Positions 1 to 13,200 of a stretch of DNA of 64,000 nt are shown piece after piece. The translations under genes were made by a program, and so were the position numbers. Each line of letters opens with the position of its first letter. Position 1 is the first letter of the stretch. The notes beneath the pieces were generated by a model. That model was not told the DNA's origin and searched no databases. It worked only from the letters and a program-made list of their open reading frames with translations. This DNA is from Holothuria scabra. Lineage: Eukaryota > Echinodermata > Holothuroidea > Aspidochirotida > Holothuriidae. The stretch covers positions 6,214,284-6,278,283 of the forward strand of contig CM074190.1 in NCBI GenBank assembly GCA_037179385.1, in the 5' to 3' direction.

Positions 1-1068
1 TTAAATAGAGTCAGAGCCATATGCATTTTGGTCCCAAATTTACAAGGTTACCTTCACAAAGCTTAATTATTACTTTAAAATTGCTATATATTCTATTGGA
101 GGTAGACACAGAGCCAAGGGGTTGCTTTGAGAATTGCAACTGCATTCTCACCCAACCCACCAAAAGAAAAAAAAAAACAGACTTGAAAAACAAGATAATG
201 GAAAAAGGTTGACCTGTGTAAACTTTCCTTTTGTAATTTTTATTCACAAACAGAGACTTTTTATTATTTGTCATATTGAGGCCTGAAGAAGGTGTTTTTT
301 CTGCTAAAGCTTCTGTCTCAGACCACACTCCAAATATTCTTCCTATGACACAATATTAGCTATACATTTGATTCATGGAAGTTATTGTTTCTGTGCAATC
401 TGTGTTGCCCATGAAGGAGGGCAGGGGTTCCTTGCTAGGATGCAACCCACATGAACATTATTCAACAAATTTTAAAATCCCCTGTTGGCTGAAAGTTGTA
501 GGATATACCCACAGTACTCCTTGCCAGTTGTAAATGGTGGCTGAAGGGAGGACTTGAAAAAAATTTGAAGCGCATGTGTAACCGAACTAAATTCAACTTG
601 AACCATATTTGAAATCGTATTCAGATGTTACCTTTTGTATCCAGCCAACACTATTTACATAACACATTGGTGCTGGTTTGTCTTTAAATCTGATTAAACA
701 CCCTCTCTACACTGACATTGTGACAGCTATTATTTCTGGACCCCCTTCCATTAATGGGCAATATTTTCTACATTAATTTTGCTTTCTTTATTCTTAGTTA
801 TCAGCAATTTTCCCTACAATATCCTTTCTAAGACTTGACTCAGATTCTATTTCCCTTCTTCCAACTTTTTTTCTGAGGAAAAAGGGAGTTGAGATTCTTA
901 ATTACAGAACAGTGGATGTTTCAAAAAATTACCACCCCTCGACTCGTAACTTTGTATCTATGTAATGTAACAGCATGTCCCAGCAAAATCATTACTTGGA
1001 TCATTATACTTGTATCATCATATATGCTATGTAAATTACATACAATTTCACTGATGACAATGTTACAG
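1..1068. other. IWS1 upstream intron or 5' flank, no exon recognised
   Basis: AT-rich sequence with no recognisable coding exon. The acidic N-terminal part of IWS1 must lie partly upstream of the window, so this is probably an IWS1 intron. Open frames here are short and match nothing I know. Confidence 0.4.
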
Positions 1069-1249
1069 CTATTCTCTCAAGTGATGAAGATGATGATGGA
1101 GAACCAGCTGGAGGTGCAATGGATGCAGAGGAGGAGGAAGAGGAGCGAGAGGCAGGCCAGGAGGAGGAAGTAGCTGAGGAAAAAAATAAAGAAGCAGCAG
1201 GATCAGATTCAGATGAAGGCATAGAACCACAGAAGGGTTATCAAAGAGC
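1069..1249 (+). CDS. IWS1: IWS1 exon, acidic region
   Basis: Reads [15 protein letters not shown], then a run of Glu, then [18 protein letters not shown]. The SDSDE pattern is typical of the casein-kinase-2-type acidic N-terminal region of IWS1. The donor GC|GTAAGT at 1250 is strong. The acceptor TTACAG at 1068 is my choice. The frame stays open further left, and CTCTCAAG at about 1081 is an alternative, so the left edge is uncertain. Confidence 0.75.
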
Positions 1250-4200
1250 GTAAGTTGTTTTAGTAATATCTACACTGACTCTTTTTCTGAGTTCTGAGTT
1301 CTTTCACCTTTTTATTGTGACTCATGTCTAGTTAGCCACTGTTATCCCTTGACTCACAATATTGCTACCAAGGCACACTTGTATAAAAATTGGATAGGCT
1401 GCCACATTGCACATAAATGCACTTGTAGCATATTTGTATGTCCAGTTGGTCAGAACTGTCCAGACATTAGTGTGACTCACTCTCACATAGTATGTAAAAT
1501 TCATTCATTTGGTCTGACTTCTATTACACCAGACTGGCATAATGTTTTGTGGGTAAGTCTTCATCTTTTCCAGTAGCAATGCCCTTCATACTTTGATTTT
1601 AAAACTGGTGTTATGGCCGAGTGGATAAAGGCAGGGGCATTTGAAGCAATGAAGCTTAGCAACCGGGAGGTCTGGAGTTCAATTCCTGGCCGGGTCAAAG
1701 TAAGGTGGGTTTTTTCATCCAAGAGCAATCTACGGTTTTCCCATCTGAACTGCCCTTTCAAAAAAAATACCAAATTTGATCCAAATTATTGAATTGGTAC
1801 CCGATGTGAAGTTGTAATTCATAAGCCAATGGCTTCTCCCACATTCGTGGTCACTTAGCGTCGTAAAACAACTGCCCTATCATTATTATTATGAATTGTG
1901 GATTGGGAAAAATCTCACCCCTGGATGTCATTTGTCTATCCAGAATGTAAGTAACCAAGAATTATTGTAAAGGAAATTAATTTTCTAAAAACTGTCAGCT
2001 ATGAAATATTTAAGTTCACAACTTCACAACTGTTAATGCAGAGATTTTGTCAGTGACTTTGACCTAATGATGGAGAAGAAAAAGGCTGAGATGGGCAGGA
2101 GGAGAAAGAGGCGGGATGTTGATATCATTAATGATAATGATGACATTGTCATGGCGATGATCACACAAATGAAAGAAGCTGCAGAGGTAAGTTGCAAACT
2201 GAAAATTCTTTATTCATCAAACAATTTCATTTCTGCACCCTAATAAATATGTATATTCCCCAATTCATTCAAGACAGTGGAAGTGATGTACACTTGTTCC
2301 GTATGATTCAGGTAGAGTTACATAGAAAGTGGTGGTAATTTACAGTTAAAAATTATTGTAGCTGTGGGAAAACGTTACATCCGCCAAGCCTTGAATTTAA
2401 CGTTTTCCAGGTGTACTACAAATCACACTTCTCAGGAAATTAGGGATTGTGATTGGTTTGCTCTTTCACTTAAATTTAATAGATTTATCCAAGTTGTCAT
2501 TCCTTATCTACAATCCTGGACAAAAATACATGGGACAGTGTCCCCCCCCCCCCCCCGGTTCAACGTTGCAATTTTTGAAATTTTGAGAATATTTTGTCGA
2601 GAACAACATTGAACTAGGGGGAGGGGATTTTGGAAAACCAACGAGTCTTTGCATACGTGTTGCTACATTTGGGCAAAAATGTCCCATCATTTTTGTCCAG
2701 GATTGTCTGAACTGCTGTACCCATATATGGGAGCGCACACGTATACTGTAGATCGTGTTGAAGCGTTGGCATTTTTGGGACAAGTTTGAAAGCCGTGATA
2801 GGAAAGTCGCGTTAGGGAAGGATACAGTAAAATTCTCCATTTTGTAATCTAGGAAACAAAAAGTTTATTTAAGTAGCTAATAAACTTATAGCTATTGCTC
2901 ATGAAATAATTAAAAAAATTATTTAATTAATGCCAAAGCGGAACGATTCTTTCATTCAGCCGAAAGTAGGAACATTAAAACAACCAGTTTGAACTTTGGA
3001 AATAAGCCACAGACTAAAGAAGAGGGCGCCTTGCTCTGACTGCGATCTCTAAACTAGGGTAAACCAGACAATCTACCGTTTGTTTTTATTATTTTTTTCA
3101 CCAGGGATGACGTCATAAACATGCAAAATTGGGGCATGTAAAGATGAGTGGGTTTCACATTACTGCAGTAATAAACAGTTTCCTGCAATGCAGTTTATTC
3201 CTCGTTTGCCACGGTCAACCGTAAAATTGCTGAAATTATCATTTTGAAATAGGTCCCTTCATAAAAATGTGAGGTCGACCGTCAGTTCCATTTAAAGACT
3301 GTGTAGGTCAACGGTAGATCGTTGTCAGGTCAATGGTAGATCCTTAATTGTGGGGTCGCAATATCAAATTAAAGGCAATTTCACCAGAAGCCTGTTCTCA
3401 GTTACGAATTTTGTGTTCAAAGTGTAATTTTTCTCATGGTTTCTCATAAAAGATGTTATTTTTAACTTCAGGTGGTATCAAGAATTTATTCCTTTTCTTT
3501 TACTTCATATTTGAATGCTGTCTAAAAATTTAAATGGGCACTTACACCGGTTTAGAATTCGCTCATCCCAACCCCTGGCTTACCGAAATATTGAAACGAC
3601 TTGTTTGATTAGTTTATGTCCTGTCAGCTTAGTATCATGCATGATCATCTAGAAAGTGTTGAAATCAGTGATTAATCATGCCACTGTCCCTCTACATTTA
3701 TTAACTTAAACCCAAGATTTACACATTACTGCCAAAATTAAAATTTTTTTTATGCTCCTTCACTCTACGGCAGCTGTTCTGCGGTGAATTCGTATGCTCC
3801 CATACATGTGTACAGTCGTTCAGACAATCCTGGACAAAAATACATGGGACAGTGTCCCCCCCCCGGTTCAACGTTGCAATTTTTTAAATTTTGAGAATAT
3901 TTTGTCGAGAACAACATTGAACTAGGGGGAGGGGATTTTGGAAAACCAACGAGTCTTTGCATACGTGTTGCTACATTTGGGCAAAAATGTCCCATCATTT
4001 TTGTCCAGGATTTTAGGTTTGCAAAAAAATCACTCTCCTAGGGATTGGAGGTGAGTGGTGGTCTCACACACCTCAAAATCCAAGGCCTAATGAGCTGATA
4101 ATGGTACGACAAACAGAAAGCTTTTTCTCAATATATTGTAGTTATGTGAATTTCTTAGGACACTAATGGTTGTGAAAATGTATTGAAATTCCCGTTTCTG

Positions 4201-7200
4201 GTTAGTCTGTGAAACTTGTGCCATGTATAGATGCACAACCTTTAAAAGTGTCCTTGTGTAGGAACTGATTTTCTTTTTGCAGTCTCTAGCTTGAATGAAT
4301 GTAATTTGTATCCATTTGTTATATTTCAGGCTGATCAAGAATTGAATAAGGAGAGGAAGGCAGCCATCAAGAAACTGCTCATGTATCCTAAAATTATGCA
4401 ACAGTTACAAAAGTAAGTCTTCCAGGAGTTTATGAATTTCTGAAGAACATCGAAAACTTGAGATAATCTACGGACAAAAGAGTGAGTAGGTTCTATACCA
4501 GGGTTTGTACAGGTCCTGGAAATGATAAAAAGTCAGGGTAAACTGGAACGTAAAATTCCAGGCCTGGAAAGCTAGGGAAATGAGCAATTTTTCAAAGAGG
4601 TCCTGGAAAAGTCAGGGAATTTTAGGAAGTTAAGGTATTGTTCTGGTTTTCTCGATGTTTAGATACAGTATTTTGTGGAAAAAAGATGGAAATATGGGAT
4701 CTGACTGGTTTGCAAAGGTGCTGGAAGTATCAGACAAGATCCTTGAAAGTGATGGAAAAGTCAGGGAATAATGTCATTTTGGTTGTGTACAAACCCTGTT
4801 TGCTAATTATGTATACACTGATAAACTTACTTTTTAGAGTTGATTTCTTCATTTCAAGGTCAAGCATGCAAATTACAATTTCAAAGTATGGTAGTAGGAA
4901 GTAATGTTTTTAGTTTATTTGTGTTATTTTGGTACACCTGTGCCAAATATAGCGGCTCTCCTTCATACCTTGGTGGTATTCAAGATCATCTGTAGCACAG
5001 ATGTAACAAAACCCAACACTTGCTTAAAGTTGATAGTAGTAGACAGAATAAAAACATTCAGTACTGTAAAATGTTGAAAACCTGGCATTGTTGCCGGTAA
5101 CTGCCTGATATGTGAGAAACGTCATTAGGGTATGGTGATATGGTCCCTGTTGTAATCTTCCATCCCTCACCCCCATTCCAACCCCCCAGACCCCCTTGCC
5201 CTTGAAGCTTCATGCAGATGAATACCTCCTTGAAATTTACCTCTTGGTACAATTTCCAACCATAACAAATACCCAACAGGAAATTTGGAATTGTCCTGGG
5301 TATTATTGAGAGGTGGAATTTGTCTGAATGTAAATAGACCCTTTTCCAAATTACAATTACAAAGGATTGTGGGATAGGATTTTGGTATGTGGTATTTTTG
5401 TCAATAGTATTTTACTGTTGCAAAATATATTGCACACCAATATTCTGTCCCGCAATTCTTTGTAATTACTGTTCGAAAGAGGGTTTGTCATCTCGGAAAA
5501 TCAGGTTAGTATTTTCCATGTGTTTAAATTGATCTGATGAGACATTTAAACATTTATCCAATTATAGATAATTTAATGTTGAAATTTACATAGCAGTTAT
5601 GGATTTCATTATGCTTGCTTTTGCCACCGTGCAATCATTGACAACTGTTGTGTACTTCATGCAAACACTGTTAAACATATGGCCTTCAATTTGACCTGCT
5701 TGTTTAATGAAAGGTAATTTGGTACCAGGTAGCAATGTCATTAAGTTTGGTCACCTTTTCCCAATAAGTGCCATTAATATTATCTGATGAGGTACATGAT
5801 TTATCCTTCACAGAGCTGACCTCCAGCAAACATTACTTGAATGCGGAATACTGTCAGCCATGAAAGACTGGCTCATGCCCCTTCCTGATAAGAGCCTCCC
5901 CCATCTTAAAATCAGGAGCAATTTTCTCAAGGTCCTTAGATCAGTAAGTTAATGTGACTTCCTCTTCTGTGTCTGGAGTAGAATGTATGGTTGCACAGTT
6001 TCATCATAATAATTGCCAGCAAACTATGGTCTAGGAAAATTCAAACACCTTTTAGTTCCATGATGTTTTCCTTCCTTTTTTGGTAAAGTTCCATTTCAGC
6101 TTTGGTATTATGTCAGTTTATATGCAATGTAGTTGATCAATTTAGTCAATTAAGAATCCTAATCCTCTTGAGGTGAAATCTGTAGCTCGTAAAATGTTGA
6201 TTGTTGCTGGCCCTCTTTTTTCCTTAAAAAAAATCATGCTGCAAATGACTTAATCTTCCTTTTAAGTTAGATCTTGTAGGTAGTGTGAGGTAGCAAAGAA
6301 TTGCAGTAAATCAAGAATTTCTAGCAAGTTATAGTTTATCTTGTTTTTTAACTATAGATAATACTTTTTTGTCAGTTTCATGCTTTGTAGTACCCATAAC
6401 TGGTCAAAAATAACTCATAATAACATGTCTTCCTTGTTTTTTCTCTACAATTTGTAAGAAATAGCTCTTGAAAACACATCTTTCTTGGCTTTTTCCTCTA
6501 CAATTCGTTAAAATTTTAAAGAACTTGTCCTCGTAAATTTGATTACAAGATGTTGTTCCTGTTGTGAAATTGTAATATGGATAGGATATTTGTTGCATTT
6601 AAAACCAGATTATGAGTTAATTGCTTTCTGTGTTGAAGATACTGAGGGATAACTGAGAGTTGTTTTTAGTATTTTGATAAAAATCAAAGTCCATAGAAGT
6701 GCTTTTTGTTGTTTATTTGTTTTCTTTTTGTTGGTTCTTTCCTTTTAGTTTCCACCTATAAGTCAAGATCTGCTCAAAAGCAGTGGCATCGGCAAGGCAG
6801 TTATGATCTTATATCGACATCCAAAAGAATTAAGGATGAACAAAGATTTGGCAGGAAGAATTATAAGTAAGTTAAACTTCCTTTTAAGCCATTGAAAGAA
6901 ACGAAAACAGAAGTTTAGAAATGTCACTTTGGTGTCGTCCTTGCTGCAAGGCTTTCTGGGTAAAGTGTCCTCATTGCCTCAAAATGCCTCTTGATACTAG
7001 TTCTTACCTCAAATATTACTAATATACTTTATAAGAATCTCTTAGGAAAAAGTCCTACATGAAAGAAGATTTAAAAGAACAGCTATGAATAAATTCAGCC
7101 ATTCAATACTTTTTGTACTTGATAACCCAACCCTGCAGAGCATTGCATTTTGGACTGAAAAATGCACTTTGCTGTGATTTTTGTAATTATTTTTCAATTT

Positions 7201-10200
7201 GAACACACATCTGTCAGGAAGATATTCATGAAAACAGATGGGAAGAGGACACCTTAATTGATCTACATTGTAACCGAAATGGGAAATTAAAGATTAGATG
7301 ATTCGCTTGCTAGCTGATGTTATAATCATATGTTTGTTTAAAGTGTGCCCCAAGTCAAAAAATTCAAAAATATGTATTAAGCAGCATGAAAAATGAATTC
7401 TAACAGTCCAACTCCCATCTTCATGGGATTCTTGAGCCGAGATATAAAATGCTGAAGTTTATTCACTCAAATTAAAATGGTACCTTACACAATAATTTGT
7501 GATGTCATTGTTGTACTACTCAAGTTTCGATCTTTTTATTTCTTTGTTTTTCTAAAAGCTACTGCACCTTGTAACAAAGTGTGACAGGACTCTTAGTCTT
7601 TTGGGGTGATGTAATTAATTAAACCATCCCTGTGCAACATGCTATGCAAGCAAACAGGAAGTGTTCAAGGTCATAAAAACATTTTTAATTTTAAACAGAA
7701 ACAAAGCAGGTTATGTGAAGTTGTACAACAAGAAAGTCACAAATTGTTGTGCAATGGAACAATTTGTTTAAGTGAATAAACGTCAACTTTTTATATCTCG
7801 GCTCAGTAATGCCCTATGAAGATGGGAGTTGGACTGTTTGAATTCATTTTTCATGCTGTTTAATAAATATTTTTGAATTTTTTGACTTGCAGTACACTTT
7901 AAAAGTGCTGGTCTTTAAAAGGTGCAGCTAGATTGAATCCTTCTCAGTACTGTAGAGACCAGTGTGTATCTTGCAATCTTGGGTCTCTTAACCAACTTCA
8001 TGTATGGTCAATTGGTTAGAGCATGCAAGATTCAGTTGAGAGGTCAGGAGTTCAACTCCTTGCTGGGTCATACCAAAGACTTTTCAATTTGAACCACTGT
8101 CATTGTGTTTGGTGCTGAGAAGTAGTGGGGAAGTAGGGAAAACAAGCCACTGAGCCAAAACTGGAAGATAAACCACTTTGTTAGAAACTGAGCCGTGAAA
8201 CTCTGTCTGACTATTTATCCATCTAGCTCATAATCATGTTCTTCATACTTTTTGTCATCCAGATAATTGGTCCAGACCTATTTTTGGTGTAGATGATAGT
8301 TTTCTGTCTATGTCTAAAGAAGAAAGACAACACAGAGATTTGGCACAGTTGTCAGCTGTCAAAAGGAGGAGAATGAGGTGAGAATTTAATTTATATAAAT
8401 CCTTTTAAAGGCCAAATCCTCTCACCCCAGACAGTTCCAATTCTCATAATCTACTTACTTTAGCCCCTCCCCCCCCTCCCCCTCCTCCTTCCCTCATACA
8501 AGACCCATTGTGTAATCAGAGCACAATCAAGTACAGTTCATGCTGTGCAATATGAGCTATAGTTTCTCACAAAGGGTAAGTGTGACTAGTCTAATATTTT
8601 CTTCTAGGGTAGGTCATTTTGAATAGATGGGCCCTATTGCAGAGGTGCCAACTCTCCCTGATTCTCAGGGAGGCTCCCTGAAAATTCAAGGATTTTCGTC
8701 CATTCCAACTAGCAAATATGACAATCTCCCCGATGCAAGAAAGTTTTCCCCCCATGAGTTGCATGTAATTCTAGAAAATCTCCCTGATTCCTGTGTGAAA
8801 CGTCCCTGATTTCTGGATGTAAATGTTGGCATCTCTGCTATTGTTTCTGGTTGAGGTCAAAGGCCATTTGGGATCACAAGGTGTCAAATAGTAAATACCT
8901 TAGAATTTGCTTGTCATTAGGCATAAGGTTGCCTCTATACAATTTATACCCGACACCCCACTTTTTGTTCAAAAAGTGATGTTACAGCAAGGTCAACCTG
9001 ACTTCCTATTATCAGCTTTCTGTCAATAGTAGCTGCCACGTCCAGCACTATGTAAACAAAGAGTCCCATTGAAAACCTCATTCACAAAGGCAGAGACTGT
9101 TTATTCAACATGTAGGCTGGTTGTGCTGCCACTGAAGCGTGATAAATTGTGTAAACAAACATTGCCCAGACTGCATAGAGGTAGCTTATGCCTAATGTAG
9201 ACACATTATCTCAAGCAGGGTAAGTGTGATTAATCTTGCATATGGGTGTGGGGGTTGGTCATATTAAGAAGGAGATCCCTATGGGTTTTGGTCGTGGTCA
9301 AAGGTCATGCGGGGTCACCGGTCTTTAGAGTGTGAAAACCTTGTTTACATGATATCTGAAGATAGGAAGCTTGAACATAGTTCAAACGTGGTATGCATTA
9401 GGGGATTACACAAAAGGAGCGAAGCCTTTTTTTTTGGTGGAAGTCAAAGGTCATTTGGGGACACTAGTGGACAAAGTCTGAAATTTTTGTTCACAACATC
9501 TGATGGTAGGAAGCTGGGATAAATTTTATACAGGTTATATGGATGCGTTATGGTGATGAGGAGAAGTCTCTTTTTTTTGGTGGAGGTCAAATGTCCTTTG
9601 GCTCACTAGGGGTCAAAGTCTATCAACCCCATGTTTACACAATTTCTCATGGTTGGAGTCTTGGAAACTGCAAAATTTCATACTTTTTCTAAAGTCCTCC
9701 CGACCCTCTGGCAAAGGGCCGTTCGGCGAAACCAAACTTGATACTGCTTCCCGAAGAAGCTATTACGTCCACTGAAGGACAACACTTAACGACCAACCTC
9801 GCGGCCTTCAGACCATTTTCATCATTGGTCTGTCATGTATGGCTCCATTCTTGACTGGATGAAAAGAACAGATACTACACATGATCTTAGCCAAAAGGCC
9901 GAGAAGCGAACTGCAAAATTTCATACATATTATGTGGATGTGATATAGTGAGCAGAACCTCAGTTGTAGGTGGTCAAATGTCATTGCGGTTGTGGCGTGG
10001 TCCAAATCTCTGGACCTGATTTACATGATATCTCAGTGTAGGAAGCTTGTATACCTTGTGGGTGCATTAAGAAGCACTGCCAATTTGAACAAAAAAAAAC
10101 AAACTTACATTTCAGCAGCAAGGAATCACTAAGCCTTTTGGCTTTCTGGTTTGCATTTGCTGTCATTAAAAGAGCTGGGCCAATTGAGAATTTTTGTAGT

Positions 10201-13200
10201 TTGGGTTGAGAATTTACTGCCTTTAATTTTCATTGGTTACGATGAAAAGTGAACAGGATTGTAGATGTGAGTGTAAGATGTTTGTGATGTTAAGATCATT
10301 GACACAATATATCAAGAAAGGAACCTTGCCAGTTCCCACACTTATTATGTGGTATTCATAATTAATGGAAGAGCACTATTGTTTAAGTATGTGTCAAAGG
10401 TCATCTGGGGTCTTTGTTGGTCAAAAACTGGAATCTTTGTCAAGTACCTCAAGATGCCAAGCATGGATACCTCTCACACTAGGCATTGGAAGAAGGATCT
10501 CTCCACAGTTTTTCATTTTGAAAGAGGGGAGGGGCCAAAGGTTATCTTAGGTCAGGGTGATTTAAGGTGAACTCTTAAAATCTTATGAGCCCAATACCTC
10601 AAGAAAAGAAGGTTAAATACTGTTTTTTTCCAGCATGGACATCATTAAATATGGAAAAATTGTCCTTACATTTTGATGGAAGTCCTAAAATAGAAGAAAA
10701 ATAAGAAGAAAATTGTGAGATTTAGCTGTTGTTTCAAAATAAGTTGGGAATCACTGCTCTTGATCTTTCAAGATACATTCATTAAATCTGATATACCAAA
10801 ACTGTCAGTAAATTAAAGTTTAAAATTAACTGTATGACAAAAGTTTATCTTGCTACCTACACACCAAAACACTTCAACAATACCATAACAAGTTGTTATG
10901 GCTGGGCCAGCCATGTTTCAGATAATGAGAAGCAGAAAAAGTAACGAGGTAAATACAAGATGAATTGTAAAAGGTCAAAACATCTCATCCGGCCTACAGT
11001 AAGGAGCACTGATCTATCATCATTACTGTTTTATTGACATGCAGTATACCTGAATGGTGGAATGGATGACTTCTTAAATGGAACCTGCTGCCACTGTTCT
11101 GTATGACCATTCTTGTATACTGTACATCAATGAAGCAACAGTAGTGATAGATTAGCAGTCCTTACTAAGGAGCTCAGCAAAAGCTGTGGAGTAGGAAAAC
11201 AAACCAGTGGTCCACAACTGGAAAAAGGCTGTGGCTTAGACCTTGGACTTCCTATATGCATGGACAAAGGATCATGGGGAAAAAACTCTGTTGCTGCCAT
11301 TCAAACCATAAAAGGTGCACTGAGATGACCACTGTGAAGCTGTAATTTGCGTGATTTGATGGCGATGCTGTGATAATTTTACAAAATTTAAACTTGAATG
11401 AGGAAACAATATCATATTCCTGCCATACATTTTGTGATTTTGACCTTACCCTGCTTTATTTTGAAAATATTTCCAACTATCTTGCAAAATCTGTTGATTT
11501 GAATCACTTGAGCAAGTTCAAACTTTCACACACAAAACTGTAGCAGACAGCCATCTTGTTACCCCTATAGTCACACATACGGTTGCAACAGTCCATGTAT
11601 GGGACATTAATAATAGTAATAATGATTGGATTTATATAGCGCCTTATATTTATGTTCAACATCTCAAAGCACTTCACAATCATTACCCCTGGTCACTGGT
11701 AACTCATCAAACTCACACTATAAAAGTGCACATCCCTTGCTTTTCATACCCGGCACAATGCCACTTCATCTTGTCCCCTGGGGACTTCCCATAGGAGCAG
11801 CCACAAACAGTGCATCACTATACAAGCTACCTCACAGGTACCCATTTAACACCTGGGTGGAGAGAAGCAATCGAGATAAAGCATCTTGATCAAGGTCCTA
11901 ACACAATGACCCAGGTGGAAATTGAAACATCAATCCTTTGATCACAAGTCCAATGCCTTAACCAATAGGCCACCACGCTTTCTCTGATGCAGTATTCTCT
12001 GTTCATGTAGGTACAAAGTCCATGCGTTGGCCCAACTTAAACCAATTGGTTAGGAACTGAGCTGTAAAATCTCATCTTACTAATTAATCAGAATAGTTTG
12101 TGTTTGTTTAGCTTATATATATCCATCCTTTTTCTTGTTTAATTTTTCAGTTCCCAGGAAGGTGAAAGACCCAAGTCTATAGAAAAGGCCTTACAGCAGG
12201 GAGAAAAGTAAGACAGTCACTACAATATTTATGTACATGGTTGTAATTAATTCATATTTATGATTTGTTTTAACATTGGGGTTGTTTTTTGTAAATCTGG
12301 TTTCCACATTCCTAACTTTTCAATTTGATCCCATAGCTCACTGCTCTTATTAGCTATTTGAGTTCCCAGGCTATGAATGAAAACCAGTGTTTGAATGATA
12401 TTAAATAGATATGCCCTAAAATATTTGCAGATCAGAGGTTCTCAAGTGCTTTGGTCAGATTGCCTCTTAAATGTAGTTTCTTCTTTTAATGAATGTTTTT
12501 AGTGGTCAGGATTTCTTAATGCAGCTCATTTTCTTATTAGAACTAAAGGTTCATTCCAATTTTCCAGAAGCCATTTAAGTGCAGCTTGCGGCCTGCAATT
12601 GGCCTGTGGCCACCTTTTTAGACCCTGGGCTGTATGTGGTGGTAATTTACTGTAAAGAATGATTTTCTGAGTGTTTCAAGTGTTTGTTTGTTTGTTAAAA
12701 GAATTTATTTGGACAAAAGTAATATCTAACTTTCACATACACAGTTAATCAAGTGTTGATGTTTCGATAACCAGAACTGATTGTACATTGTGACAGTGGA
12801 GCAACATCAGTGGCACACACAGAGGGGATGGGTTGCATTGGTTTCAAAAAATATGCACATTTTGTAGCACTTCAAATTTAACTTCAAACCGTATAGCACT
12901 TAGCACAATATTGCATGTGAGGAATCCCAAAAGAAAAATTTTCCAAAGGGCAGGGGGTGTTTCCCTCCCCTTAGACCTCTTCCCTCAGACTGACCATCAC
13001 TTACACCCATATATTTTAGTTCCTAAAAATATGCAAATTATTTAACAAATTTTACTCCAAAAGGTAAAATACATAGCACCAGATTGCATGCAACAATGCC
13101 AAAATTTTAAGACATCCCATCCTCCCCCCAGGCAAGCAATCCTTGAGTATACCACATCCCCCCCCCCCCCACCATTCAGAGAAACCCTGCATTTGCCACT

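Noticed and set aside
1004..1222. Serine-rich open frame on the - strand
   Set aside because: It is the complement of the Glu-rich IWS1 exon.
1608..1696. Functional tRNA-Ser/Leu gene
   Set aside because: The A- and B-box are degenerate, the arms pair poorly, and a dispersed SINE body follows directly.
9860..9908. Functional U2 snRNA gene on the - strand
   Set aside because: Only the first 45-50 bases match. The Sm site and later stem-loops are absent and retroposition marks flank it.
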